A DNA stretch of 64,000 nt from Candidatus Aphodovivens avistercoris (GTDB taxonomy: Bacteria; Actinomycetota; Coriobacteriia; Coriobacteriales; Eggerthellaceae), in the NCBI GenBank assembly GCA_018710945.1, contig DVIW01000038.1:124001-188000 (forward strand), written 5' to 3'. The translations under genes were made by a program, and so were the position numbers. Shown one piece after another: positions 8,419 to 16,544 of the stretch. Within the stretch, counting starts at the first letter, position 1. The number at the start of each line of letters is the position of its first letter. The notes beneath the pieces were generated by a model. That model searched no databases. It worked only from the letters and a program-made list of their open reading frames with translations, and was not told where the DNA came from.

Positions 8419-9663
8419 CTACTTGCGCTCGCCCTGCGTGATGACGCCCTCGTCCTCCATGGCCTTGATCTCCTCGGCGGAGTAGCCCAGGGAGGCCAGC
8501 ACGTCCTCGGTGTCCTCGCCGATGAGCGGGGCCTTCTCGTAGGGCGGCAGCGGCGTCTCCTCGAAGGTGACGGGCACGCGCACGAGCGCCTTGGGGCCGC
8601 GCGGGTAGTCCATCTTGTAGAACACGTCGTTGGCCCAGGCCTGCTCGTCGTCGACGATCTCGGCGTAGGTCTTGCACAGCGCGTAGGGGATGTCCAGCTC
8701 GGTGAGGATGGGCTCCCACTCCTCCACGGTCTTCTGCTTGAAGCCGTCCTGGATGATGTCGTACAGCTCGCCCTGGCGATGCGCCTCGATCATGGCCTTC
8801 TGGTTGCTGAACACCGGGTCCTCGATGAGGTCCTCGCGGCCGATGGCCTGCATGATCTTCGGGAAGTAGATGGAGTAGTTCGGGCCCATGACCTGGAAGA
8901 AGCGGCCGTCCTTCGTCTCGACGGCGGGCTGGTAGGGCAGCTGGTTGTCGCGGCGGTCGAACGGGAACACCTGGCCACCGAACTCGGTGCCGTACTGGGC
9001 CGCCTGGATGGAGAAGCCCTGCACCCAGATGGCGGTGTGCAGCAGGTTGGTGGTCACCTTCTCGCCCTTGCCGGTGCGGGCCTGGCGGTACAGCGCGGCC
9101 AGCACGCCGGTGGTCAGCGCCAGCGCGCCCTGGTGGTCGCCGAGCGCCGGGATCAGGTTGGTGGGCACGGTGCCGCGCTGGAACAGCGAGCCCGCCCAGC
9201 CGGAACGCGCGAAGAACGCGGTGAAGTCGAAGCCGGGCAGATCCTTGTCGGGACCCTTCTCGCCGAAGCCGGTCAGGCTGGCGTACACCAGGCGCGGGAA
9301 CTTGTCCTTCAGGTCGTCATAGGTGAGATGCTTGCGCTCCAGCGCCTGCGGGCGCCAGTTGGTCAGCAGCACGTCGGCGTCCTCCAGCAGCTTGAACAGC
9401 ACCTCGACGCCCTTCTCGGTGCGCAGGTCCACCACGATGCCCTTCTTGTTGGCGTTCTCAAGGTCGATGGTGAGGTCCTCGTGCGGATCGCTCGGACGGC
9501 CCTCGTTGGCCGCCGTGTAGCGCAGGTTGTCGCCCTTGGCCGTCTCGATCTTGATCACCTCGGCGCCCATGTCGGCCAGGATGCGGCCGACGGCGGGCAC
9601 GGCGATGAACGTCGCCAGCTCGATGACCTTGACGCCCTCCAGGGGACGCGCGTTGTCTGCCAT
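8419..9663 (-). CDS. family III (CaiB/BaiF) CoA-transferase, FldA/HadA-like
   Basis: A 414-residue family III CoA-transferase. Family members move CoA between an acyl-CoA and a free acid through an aspartyl-CoA thioester. The catalytic Asp is visible as Asp146 in PGFDFTAFFARSG. In fld/had pathways the homologue loads CoA onto the (R)-2-hydroxyacid using the enoyl- or acyl-CoA product as donor. The ATG at 9663 has a strong GGAGG site. It is the first gene of the dehydratase transcription unit and has its own promoter at 9769-9831, shared in design with the acyl-CoA dehydrogenase gene. The four CoA-transferases at 31-41 kb differ at the Asp position. Confidence 0.92.
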   Translation of the reverse strand: MADNARPLEGVKVIELATFIAVPAVGRILADMGAEVIKIETAKGDNLRYTAANEGRPSDPHEDLTIDLENANKKGIVVDLRTEKGVEVLFKLLEDADVLLTNWRPQALERKHLTYDDLKDKFPRLVYASLTGFGEKGPDKDLPGFDFTAFFARSGWAGSLFQRGTVPTNLIPALGDHQGALALTTGVLAALYRQARTGKGEKVTTNLLHTAIWVQGFSIQAAQYGTEFGGQVFPFDRRDNQLPYQPAVETKDGRFFQVMGPNYSIYFPKIMQAIGREDLIEDPVFSNQKAMIEAHRQGELYDIIQDGFKQKTVEEWEPILTELDIPYALCKTYAEIVDDEQAWANDVFYKMDYPRGPKALVRVPVTFEETPLPPYEKAPLIGEDTEDVLASLGYSAEEIKAMEDEGVITQGERK

Positions 9664-9768
9664 GTTTCCTCCTTCTTGTACGTGCCGTTGCCGGACGGGT
9701 TCCGCGGGCGCGCCGCAGCGGGTTAAGCCGTTGCGTAACGCGTTATGGAATCCACAATCCGACCTAGG

Positions 9769-9831
9769 ATCATTGTGCGAACTTCACACGCTTTTGTCAT
9801 TGGACAAAAGCACAATACGTCTATAGCGCCG
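9769..9831 (-). promoter_or_regulatory. promoter and upstream box of the dehydratase operon
   Basis: On the minus strand: -35 ATGACA (9800-9795), 17-bp spacer, -10 CACAAT (9777-9772) within CGCACAATGAT. Upstream are TTTTGTCCA and GGCGCTATAG, 30 bp from the start of GGCGC to the -35, exactly as at 3246-3308. The matching blocks outside the core hexamers suggest a shared regulator site. Confidence 0.72.
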
Positions 9832-9900
9832 ACGCGATAATCCTTCAGAACGCCGCGCGGCGCATGCGGCGACAGGCGGACGCGCCCTCCGCCGGAAAAC

Positions 9901-9941
9901 GAGAAGGAGGGCCCGGCTGGGAGATTCGGACCCTCCTTCTC
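9901..9941 (-). terminator. terminator downstream of the decayed MFS gene
   Basis: 11-bp arms GAGAAGGAGGG and CCCTCCTTCTC around a 19-nt loop, followed by GTTTTCC on the minus strand, 40 nt after the stop at 9982. Confidence 0.65.
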
Positions 9942-9981
9942 TTATCTATGCGAGCATGCGCCGAGGCGCAGCACGCGCTCG

Positions 9982-10590
9982 TTACGCCTGCTTGCCGTTC
10001 TTGGCCTTCTGCACGCCAGCGGACACGAAGCCCACGGAGATGTTCGACAGGATGGCGCCCACGTTGTTCAGCGTCTGGAGCGTCACCGCGTCGGTGGCGG
10101 AATAGCCGATGCCGGTGAACCACGAAGGCAGCCACGTGTTCATGCCGAACACGCAGAACTGGCCGATGAAGTACGCCGTCCAAATGGCGGCGGTGGCCAC
10201 GATGTACTTGCTGGAGAACAGGATGGCCGGACCCACCTTCTCGGGCTTCGGAGGAACGATGAGCAGGTTCGGATCGTACGCATGCGAGGTGTGGCGCGTA
10301 GCCTGCTCGATCTGGGTCAGGCGCTCGCAAGCCTTGTCCAGCTGGCCGTTGTTGGCGTACCAGTGCGGCGTCTCATGCATCGCGAAGAAGATGATGACGC
10401 CGTAAATCACCGGGATGGCGCCGATCAGATAGCAGACGCGCCAGTTGGCGTACATGGTAGCCGTGGTGCCCGCCGTGTCGGCCACGTAGGTGATCTCTTC
10501 GCACAGGCCGGGAACGCACGCAGGCATGCTGCTGGTGGGCGACGGCAGCCCTCTGTCGACGGTGCCCCACAGCACCGAATGCGCTGCCAT
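9982..10590 (-). pseudogene. MFS transporter remnant (AAHS-like), both ends missing
   Basis: Only the middle of a 12-helix major facilitator is present: one helix (RVCYLIGAIPVIYGVIIFF), the hydrophilic central loop (ETPHWYANNGQLDKACERL) and about two more helices (WTAYFIGQFCVFGMNTWL). The N-terminal half is replaced from about 10510 upward by sequence that belongs to a LuxR gene on the other strand, and the last four helices are missing before the stop at 9982. The style recalls aromatic-acid/H+ symporters, so it may once have imported the acid for the neighbouring pathway. About 202 codons are open, but only about 170 show transporter character. Confidence 0.7.
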
Positions 10591-10888
10591 CGCCGCAGCA
10601 GCTCGGCCCGCCGTGGCGGCCTCCTACGACGGAGCCTGCCGGGCCATCGCGCGCCGCTACCTGCTGTCGAATCGCCAGGCGGAGGTGCTGGGGCTGCTCG
10701 CACGCGGGCACAACGCCGCCTACGTGCAAGAAAAGCTCTGCATCACGCGCAGCACCGCGAAATCGCACATGAACAAGATCTACCGCAAGCTGGACATCCA
10801 CACCCAGCAGGAGCTGCTGATGATGGTGGAGGACGAGCTGGCCGCCCTGGAGGCCGGAACCGAGCCGAGCGCGGCGCAGCTGCGCTGA
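10571..10888 (+). pseudogene. LuxR-type HTH remnant lacking its membrane domain
   Basis: Only the C-terminal DNA-binding domain survives: YLLSNRQAEVLGLLARGHNA followed by SHMNKIYRKLDIHTQQELL. It is nearly identical to the C-terminus of the full regulator ending at 12931, including a 91-bp stretch without a difference (10753-10843 against 12802-12892). No start codon with a ribosome-binding site precedes it; the frame begins inside antisense MFS sequence. It is probably the residue of a divergent regulator-transporter pair destroyed by a deletion through the shared promoter. Confidence 0.65.
10753..10843 (+). repeat. 91-bp perfect direct repeat, copy 1
   Basis: Identical to 12802-12892. Encodes the recognition and dimer helices of the LuxR HTH. 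The two copies start 2049 bp apart in direct orientation. Confidence 0.9.
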
Positions 10889-11092
10889 CCCGCCGCAGAA
10901 CGCGGCATGTGGCGATGCCTTCTCCGCCAAGGCGGCGTTTTGCGAAAACCTGCCGTTCGTCAACAAAAACCCGCCGCTCACGTGGAATTCGGCTCCTTGG
11001 TGCGCTACTCTTCCCCTAACGCTGCCGACGGCGGCGAGACGGAACGCCGAAAGGAGGGAGCCATCGCACGGTTGCCGCGCATACGCATCACG

Positions 11093-12931
11093 ATGAAACG
11101 CGATGACAGCGACCGCAAGGGTTCGGCATCGCTGACCGCGTGCGGTCTGGCGCTGCACCTTGCCTGGATCCTCTCGTCCAGCTTCGGCAGCCTGGGCATC
11201 ATCCCCGGCGGATCGGTGCCCGCTTTCTTCGAGCTCACCGGGCTGCGCGTCCCCCTTCCCTTCGTGGTTGCCCTGATCGCGCAGGCCCTCACGCTGCTGT
11301 GCGCCGGCGTCCTCGCCCAGCACCGCCCGGGCTTCCTCTCCAGCAAGCAGGCCGTGGCGGGCGCCGCCCTGGCCGTGGCGGCGGGCAGCGCCGTGGTTCT
11401 GGGAATCCAGCCCGACGGGCAGCAGGGGCTGGCCGCCTCCGTCGTGGCGGCCGTCGCCATCGGCGTTGGAGCAGCGGAGCTTCTGCTGTTCTGGGGCGTG
11501 GCGTTCTCGAAGATGGACGTATCCTCCATCGCGCTGAACGTCGGCTTGGCGCTGACGGGCGCAAGCGCGCTGTACGCCTGCCTCGCGTTCCTGGTGCCGG
11601 CGGGCGCGGGCCATTGGCTCGTGGCGCTGCTGCCCCTTCTGGAGCTTCCGTTCGCGCGGCTTTCCACGCCGGCCCGCTACGCGCGCGAACGCTCGCTGCC
11701 GCTGTTCGCCGAGCTCCCCGTCAAGCGCGGGAAGTTCGGCAGCATGATGGGCGCGGCGCTGTTCCTTTCCGGGCTGTCGCTGGGCATGCTGAAAGCGCTT
11801 TCGGCCGAAGAGATCCTCAGCTGCCAGGACGCCGCCGTGCCGGTGTTCGCCCTGCTTCTGGCCGGCATCCTGGTGACGCTGCTGCTCAGCTTGATCCTGC
11901 AGGGCGATGCGGACGACGATCCGCGCTGGGATCTGCTGCTGCGCCCGCTCATGGCGGTGATGGTGGCGGCGGCCTTCGCCAGCCCTCTGCTGTTCGGCAC
12001 CGCCCCCACCGCCGCGCTGCTGCTGCTGTTCGCAAGCTATCTATATGTAGAGGCCGTGATGTGGGTGTACCTCACAGGGCTTTCGCAAGAGTACCGCCTG
12101 TCGGCGGTGTTCCTGGTGGGCATCGGACGCGGCGCGTTCACGCTGGGCGCGCTGGGCGGCATATGGCTGGTGCTGGAATCGCCGCTGGTCGCGAGCCTCC
12201 CCGACGGCTATGCGGGTGCCGCTGTGCTGGCGGCGCTGGCCGTGGGCTACGTGCTGAACCCGCGCATCGCCATCGTGAAGCGCACCGCGCTGAAGGCGCG
12301 CGGTTCCGTGCGCGCGAACGCCGACGTTTTGGAGCGGACGCTGCCGAGCGGCAGTGCCGGCGTTGGCCGAGCGGGCGCTTTGGGGATGGCGGGGGCTGTG
12401 GGCGGCAGCGGGGCTGTGGGCGGCGGTGCGAGCGGTGGAGCAGCGGACGGCTTCGGTGCGAGCGGTGCTGAGGCGGTGGGCGGCTTCGGAAACGGCGGTT
12501 CGACGGCCGGAGTTGCAAACGGCGTTGGAGCTGCAGATGGCAGCAGGCGCGCAGGCGGCGCCTCCGGGCCTGCGGTTGGAACCGGCGAAGGCGGAGCCTC
12601 GACTGGCGCCGGCGTCGGCATCACCACCCCTGCGGCCTCACCCCGCCTCGACCCGCAAGCCGAGGCGAACGCGTTCAAGCGCGTCTGCGAAGAGATCGGC
12701 GGGCGCTACCTGCTGTCGCAGCGCCAGACCGAGGTGCTCTATCTGCTGGCGCGCGGCCACAACGCCGCCCACGTCCAGGAGAAGCTGGGCATCACGCGCA
12801 ACACCGCGAAATCGCACATGAACAAGATCTACCGCAAGCTGGACATCCACACCCAGCAGGAGCTGCTGATGATGGTGGAGGACGAGCTGGCCACCCTGGA
12901 GAACACAGCGGACGGCGCGCCCGAACGTTGA
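11093..12931 (+). CDS. membrane-bound LuxR-family regulator with Gly/Ala-rich linker
   Basis: 612 residues: about eleven to twelve hydrophobic segments in residues 15-400, a roughly 100-residue linker made almost only of Gly, Ala, Ser, Val and Glu (about 425-525), then a C-terminal LuxR HTH (YLLSQRQTEVLYLLARGHNA, SHMNKIYRKLDIHTQQELL). This membrane-plus-HTH layout is common among Eggerthellaceae regulators that control nearby catabolic genes. The ATG at 11093 begins the hydrophobic domain; the best ribosome-binding site (AAGGAGGG, 11050-11057) is about 35 bases upstream, so a non-ATG start closer to it is possible. The target is unknown; the dehydratase island and the decayed transporter lie to its left. 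Confidence 0.85.
   Translation: MKRDDSDRKGSASLTACGLALHLAWILSSSFGSLGIIPGGSVPAFFELTGLRVPLPFVVALIAQALTLLCAGVLAQHRPGFLSSKQAVAGAALAVAAGSAVVLGIQPDGQQGLAASVVAAVAIGVGAAELLLFWGVAFSKMDVSSIALNVGLALTGASALYACLAFLVPAGAGHWLVALLPLLELPFARLSTPARYARERSLPLFAELPVKRGKFGSMMGAALFLSGLSLGMLKALSAEEILSCQDAAVPVFALLLAGILVTLLLSLILQGDADDDPRWDLLLRPLMAVMVAAAFASPLLFGTAPTAALLLLFASYLYVEAVMWVYLTGLSQEYRLSAVFLVGIGRGAFTLGALGGIWLVLESPLVASLPDGYAGAAVLAALAVGYVLNPRIAIVKRTALKARGSVRANADVLERTLPSGSAGVGRAGALGMAGAVGGSGAVGGGASGGAADGFGASGAEAVGGFGNGGSTAGVANGVGAADGSRRAGGASGPAVGTGEGGASTGAGVGITTPAASPRLDPQAEANAFKRVCEEIGGRYLLSQRQTEVLYLLARGHNAAHVQEKLGITRNTAKSHMNKIYRKLDIHTQQELLMMVEDELATLENTADGAPER
12802..12892 (+). repeat. 91-bp perfect direct repeat, copy 2
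   Basis: Identical to 10753-10843; lies in the HTH of the full LuxR regulator. Confidence 0.9.
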
Positions 12932-13159
12932 GGCAGTAGCACGGGCGAGTGCGGCGGATCGCGGGCGGATGCGGCGGGCGGGCGCGGCGGATCGCGAGCG
13001 GGTGCAACGGGCGGATGCGACGGATGCGGGCGCCAACGTCGCAAAACAGGGAGAAAAGATCGTCCCCCGACGGATGCGGCCCGGAAAACTGCGGAGTATA
13101 GTACGTCCCAAGCAGCGCCGGCCTGCGGCGGCCGGCGGAAACCGATCAGAGGGGGAGCC

Positions 13160-13927
13160 ATGCACATCGGAAAAGCAACGATCCTGTACTTCTCCGGCAC
13201 GAAGACCACCGAGAAGTACGCGCAGGCGTTCACGAAAGGACTTCCGTTCGAGACGGAGGTGAAGGAGATCCGCCACGACGCGCAGCTGGCGCGCGAATTC
13301 GGGTCCGACGAGCTGCTGGTGCTGGCCTGCCCGGTGTTCGGCGGCTACGCGCCCGCGTTCGTGTGGGAGCAGCTCGAAGGCGTGCGCGGCGCGAACACGC
13401 CCGCCGTGGCGCTGGCCGTGTACGGTGCGCGCGACTACGACAACGCACTATTGGAAATGAGCGCGAAGCTGGACGAGGCGGGCTTCGTCACCGTGGGGGC
13501 CGCCGCGCTGGTGGCGCGCCACTCCATCGTGCAGTCCATCGCACCCGAACGCCCCACAAACGCCGACCTCGATGAAGCCGCCGCGTTCGCCGCGACGGTG
13601 GCCGAACGCCTGGCCGGCATGGGCTCCATCGCCGATGCGCCGTCGTTCGCGTTCAAGGGCGAGCTGGGCGGCACCGGCCCGAAGAACCCCGCGCCGCTCG
13701 TGTCCGACGACTGCGTCGAGTGCGGCACCTGCGCCCGCCAGTGCCCCGCTGGCGCCATCCCCGCCGACGAGCCCAACACCACGGACGCGGAAAAGTGCCT
13801 GACCTGCCTGCGCTGTGTGGCAGTGTGCCCGATGAGCGCACGCTCGCTTCCCCAGCCGATGCTGGAAGGCGCCGCCGCTATGCTGGCCCCGCTGGTAGAC
13901 CCCGAAAAAGCGAACGAGCTGTTCTAG
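13160..13927 (+). CDS. flavodoxin-like / two-cluster ferredoxin fusion (EFR1 type)
   Basis: 255 residues. The N-terminal half is a flavodoxin-like fold beginning ATILYFSGTKTTEKYA, with CPVFGGYAPAF in the place of a flavin-binding loop. The C-terminal part carries two [4Fe-4S] motifs, CVECGTCARQCP and CLTCLRCVAVCP. Such proteins shuttle electrons in the cytoplasm between flavin and iron-sulphur partners. The ATG at 13160 follows AGAGGGGGAGCC. It stands alone between a LuxR gene and a convergent gene. The 228 bases upstream are filled with imperfect GCGGCGGATCGCGGGCGG-type repeats (12950-13025). It could supply electrons to the activator or the Mo enzyme, but nothing in the sequence proves this. 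Confidence 0.85.
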   Translation: MHIGKATILYFSGTKTTEKYAQAFTKGLPFETEVKEIRHDAQLAREFGSDELLVLACPVFGGYAPAFVWEQLEGVRGANTPAVALAVYGARDYDNALLEMSAKLDEAGFVTVGAAALVARHSIVQSIAPERPTNADLDEAAAFAATVAERLAGMGSIADAPSFAFKGELGGTGPKNPAPLVSDDCVECGTCARQCPAGAIPADEPNTTDAEKCLTCLRCVAVCPMSARSLPQPMLEGAAAMLAPLVDPEKANELF

Positions 13928-13960
13928 CCGACGCCGGAGAATCCAGGCCCCAACGAAAAC

Positions 13961-13989
13961 GCCCTCCCCGCAGAGGAAGCGGGGAGGGC
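13961..13989 (-). terminator. terminator of the truncated membrane-protein gene
   Basis: 11-bp arms GCCCTCCCCGC and GCGGGGAGGGC with loop AGAGGAA, followed by GTTTTCG on the minus strand. The 29-bp stem-loop is identical to the one at 16412-16440. Confidence 0.7.
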
Positions 13990-14113
13990 TTGGAGGGGAC
14001 GGCTCCCCGACAGCTCGGGCAAATGCCGAAGCCGCCAAGGAGCCAGACAAGGGGCCTTCAGTCAGCGCCCCGGCCGTTGGGCCGCCGGAGCCGCCAGGCG
14101 GCCGAATCGCCGC

Positions 14114-15430
14114 CTACGCCACCAGCGTGAAGCTCATCAGGGTGACGAACGCCGCGAAGATGGCCGCAGGGAACACGCCCACCCAGATGTTGCCGTACTT
14201 GCGATACAGATAGGTGACCGCGCCGGTGGTGCCGCCCATCATGTAGCAGTAGCCGAAGGCGAAGTCCAGCGCGCCGACGCTGGTGTTCATGCCGTTGCCG
14301 TAGATGTCGATCTGCGGAATGATGGTCTGGCCGGTGCCGATGATCATGCTGCCACCGTACTGCATGACCAGCAGGATGAACAGCGGCAGAGCCGCCAGCA
14401 CGGTGTCCACCGCCACTGCGATCCACGTGTCGCGACGCTCGTCGCCCGTGGAGGGCAGGATGCGCTGGGCGCTGCAGCCGACCATCATCACGATGAAGAT
14501 GAGGATGGCGTAGGGGATGGCGCGCACCAGGCGCTCAGGGCTGGCTGCGCAGTAGTCCGCCAGGTTCCACACCTGGTAGTTGATGCCCAGGAAGCCCTCG
14601 ACGATCCACAGCCACACGAAGATGACGGTGATGACGATCATGCCCAGCAGGAACGCCTTCAGCGGCACGGAGGCGCGGACCTTCGTCTCGCCCTCGCCCG
14701 CCAGCGCCAGCTCGGCCAGCGTCAACTTGCCGCCGTTCTTCTTCTTGAGATGCGCCGTCACCGCGATGCGGATGACGCCCACCAGGCCAATGGCCACGAT
14801 CAGCCAGCCAACAATGCCGGAGAAGTTCGTGGACGTGAACACGCTCGCCAGCGGCGTGCCCGCGCCCGCCCACAGCATGACGTAGGCCGAAACCGGCGCG
14901 AACAGCACCGTGGGGATGAGGATGCCCAGGATCAGGTCGAGGATCCAGGGACCGGCGCCCTTGCGTGCCGGCAGGTTCGGCCGCGGGTTGCGGATGGGCG
15001 CGAAGAACGGCATCTCCATGAGCGTCTGGACCAGCGCCACGAACAGGAACATCATGGCGACGCAGGCGACGCCGGAGAAGATCTGCTGCGGCAGCCATTG
15101 CTGGTTGGAGAAAGCCAGGGCGTTCGGCGCGGGAGCGACCTCCTGCTCGAAGTCGATGATGGACGTGATGGCCTCGCCGCTGATGTTGCCGGTCTGATGC
15201 AGCGTGCCGCCGATCTCCTGGTAGAACAGCTTGTGGCCGGAATCGCTCGTCACGTACTCGCCCGACGAGATGCTCTCGACGCCGTACTCGTCAGCGACGG
15301 TTGCCGCGCAAGCCGCAGGATCGCCCACGAACGTGAAGTCGTACTGGTCGGCCGTGGACTTGATGATGCCGAAGTCGTAATCGACGTTGGCCAGATCAAA
15401 GTCGTTGTTGGCATGGGCCTTGCCCACCAT
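14114..15430 (-). pseudogene. large membrane protein, N-terminally truncated
   Basis: About 438 residues with eight or nine hydrophobic segments. The N-terminal 110 residues are soluble and look like the end of a larger domain, possibly an alpha/beta hydrolase judging by the segment around GTLHQTGNISGEAITSIIDF. Upstream of about 15430 the frame stays open only as antisense of the LuxR gene, so the true N-terminus is gone. The candidate Met at 15430 overlaps the LuxR ATG at 15429 and has no ribosome-binding site. Its 3' end is intact with a terminator at 13961-13989. I do not recognise the family with certainty. Confidence 0.55.
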
Positions 15431-16124
15431 GAACGGACCGAACACCGCCTTTTTCGACAAAAGCCGCTTTATCCGCCACCCGCTTGTGGGCATCTCGCCG
15501 GCATTCTTCGGATTCGCCTTCGTGAAAGCGTGGTCAAGCCTCGCCTTGCCCTACTTCTCGACGGAGGGAACCGAGACGCCGCTTCCTTTCGTTCTGTCGC
15601 TGCTGCCCTTCGACGGGCTGTTCGCCCTGTTCGCCTGCGCGCTGGCGGCAGCCTCCGTCTGTATCGTTCCCCAGAAGCTTCGCCGCATCCTCTTCCCTGC
15701 TGCAACCGGCGCGCTCGTCGCCTCGTCGCTACTCCTTCTCGTCATCGTTCCCGATCGGGAGGCCGCGCTTCTCCCCGCGGCCCTCGCCGTGGCGCTGGCC
15801 AGCATCGTGATGATCTCGGAGAAGAGCCTATTCTCGCAGTGGGGCTCGCACCAAGCCGATCCCGCCGCCGTGAAAAGCGAGTTCGGCGGCGTGCCGTTTC
15901 TGCAGCTGCGCATCGACTCGCTGGGCGACGCCTACGGCCTCACGCAGCGCGAGACCGACGTGCTGCGCCTGCTGGCCGAGCAGAAGCCCAACGCCGTCAT
16001 CGCTCAGGAGATGTACATCGCCGTCGGCACCGTGAAGGCGCACATCCAGCACATCTACCAGAAGCTGGGCATCCACACCCGCAAGGAGCTGATGGACCTG
16101 CTGGGAACGGAAAAGAAGCAGTAG
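15429..16124 (+). CDS. short membrane LuxR-family regulator, probably truncated
   Basis: 231 residues: five hydrophobic segments, then after a short linker (QWGSHQADPAAVKSEFGG) a complete LuxR HTH (YGLTQRETDVLRLLAEQKPN, VGTVKAHIQHIYQKLGIHT). Full regulators of this type here have 500-600 residues and about twelve helices, so roughly half of the membrane part is missing. The ATG at 15429 overlaps the antisense start of the truncated gene on the other strand and lacks a ribosome-binding site, so expression is doubtful. The HTH is divergent from that of the other LuxR genes in the window. Confidence 0.6.
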   Translation: MNGPNTAFFDKSRFIRHPLVGISPAFFGFAFVKAWSSLALPYFSTEGTETPLPFVLSLLPFDGLFALFACALAAASVCIVPQKLRRILFPAATGALVASSLLLLVIVPDREAALLPAALAVALASIVMISEKSLFSQWGSHQADPAAVKSEFGGVPFLQLRIDSLGDAYGLTQRETDVLRLLAEQKPNAVIAQEMYIAVGTVKAHIQHIYQKLGIHTRKELMDLLGTEKKQ

Positions 16125-16544
16125 CTTCCGGGCGCGGTTTGGGCGGGGCGCATCGAGGGCGGCAGCCTTTCGGGGGGCAAGCAGCTTGCGCGCCAGGGCT
16201 CACCGAACGCACCCTCCGCGCCTTTGCGCAACTGCACCCCATGCTAGAGCGCGATCCGCACGCCGAGCCCCTCTCGAAAGCAGCGGCCTCCGGAAGGCAA
16301 GCAGCCTGCGCCTCGGGCTCATCGGACGCGCATCCTGTGATCTTGTGAAGCGGTACCCCACCCCCCACGCTGCGGCGCCCTTCCGCAGCACCCCCCGGAC
16401 GAAAAAAAAACGCCCTCCCCGCAGAGGAAGCGGGGAGGGCCCAGAGGAGACGGCTCGGGAAAGGTAAGCGGAAACCGAGCCAGCGGATATGCGTTGTGCG
16501 ACTGGCTGCCGCATGGACAGCCAGCCAGCGGCAGCCGAATAGGC
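16125..16544. other. intergenic region with imperfect 55-bp direct repeats
   Basis: No gene seen. Two imperfect copies of a segment containing GGCAAGCAGC-TGCG and a following GGGCTCA-CG-ACGC lie 120 bp apart (from about 16161 and 16281). The strong minus-strand terminator at 16412-16440 ends the ACP/pta transcript. Confidence 0.45.
16412..16440 (-). terminator. strong rho-independent terminator of the acp-pta unit
   Basis: 11-bp arms with loop AGAGGAA, followed on the minus strand by G and nine T (A-run at 16402-16410). Same stem-loop as 13961-13989. Confidence 0.88.

Larger units (their letters stand above)
9664..9981. other. intergenic region: promoter and convergent terminator
   Basis: No gene seen. 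It holds the CoA-transferase promoter and upstream box (9769-9831) and, on its right, the terminator that follows the decayed MFS gene (9901-9941). Confidence 0.5.

Noticed and set aside
12950-13025. Possible CRISPR-like array of GCGGCGGATCGCGGGCGG-type units
   Set aside because: Units are irregular, 10-18 bp, with no unique spacers and no cas genes; simple GC-rich repeat.
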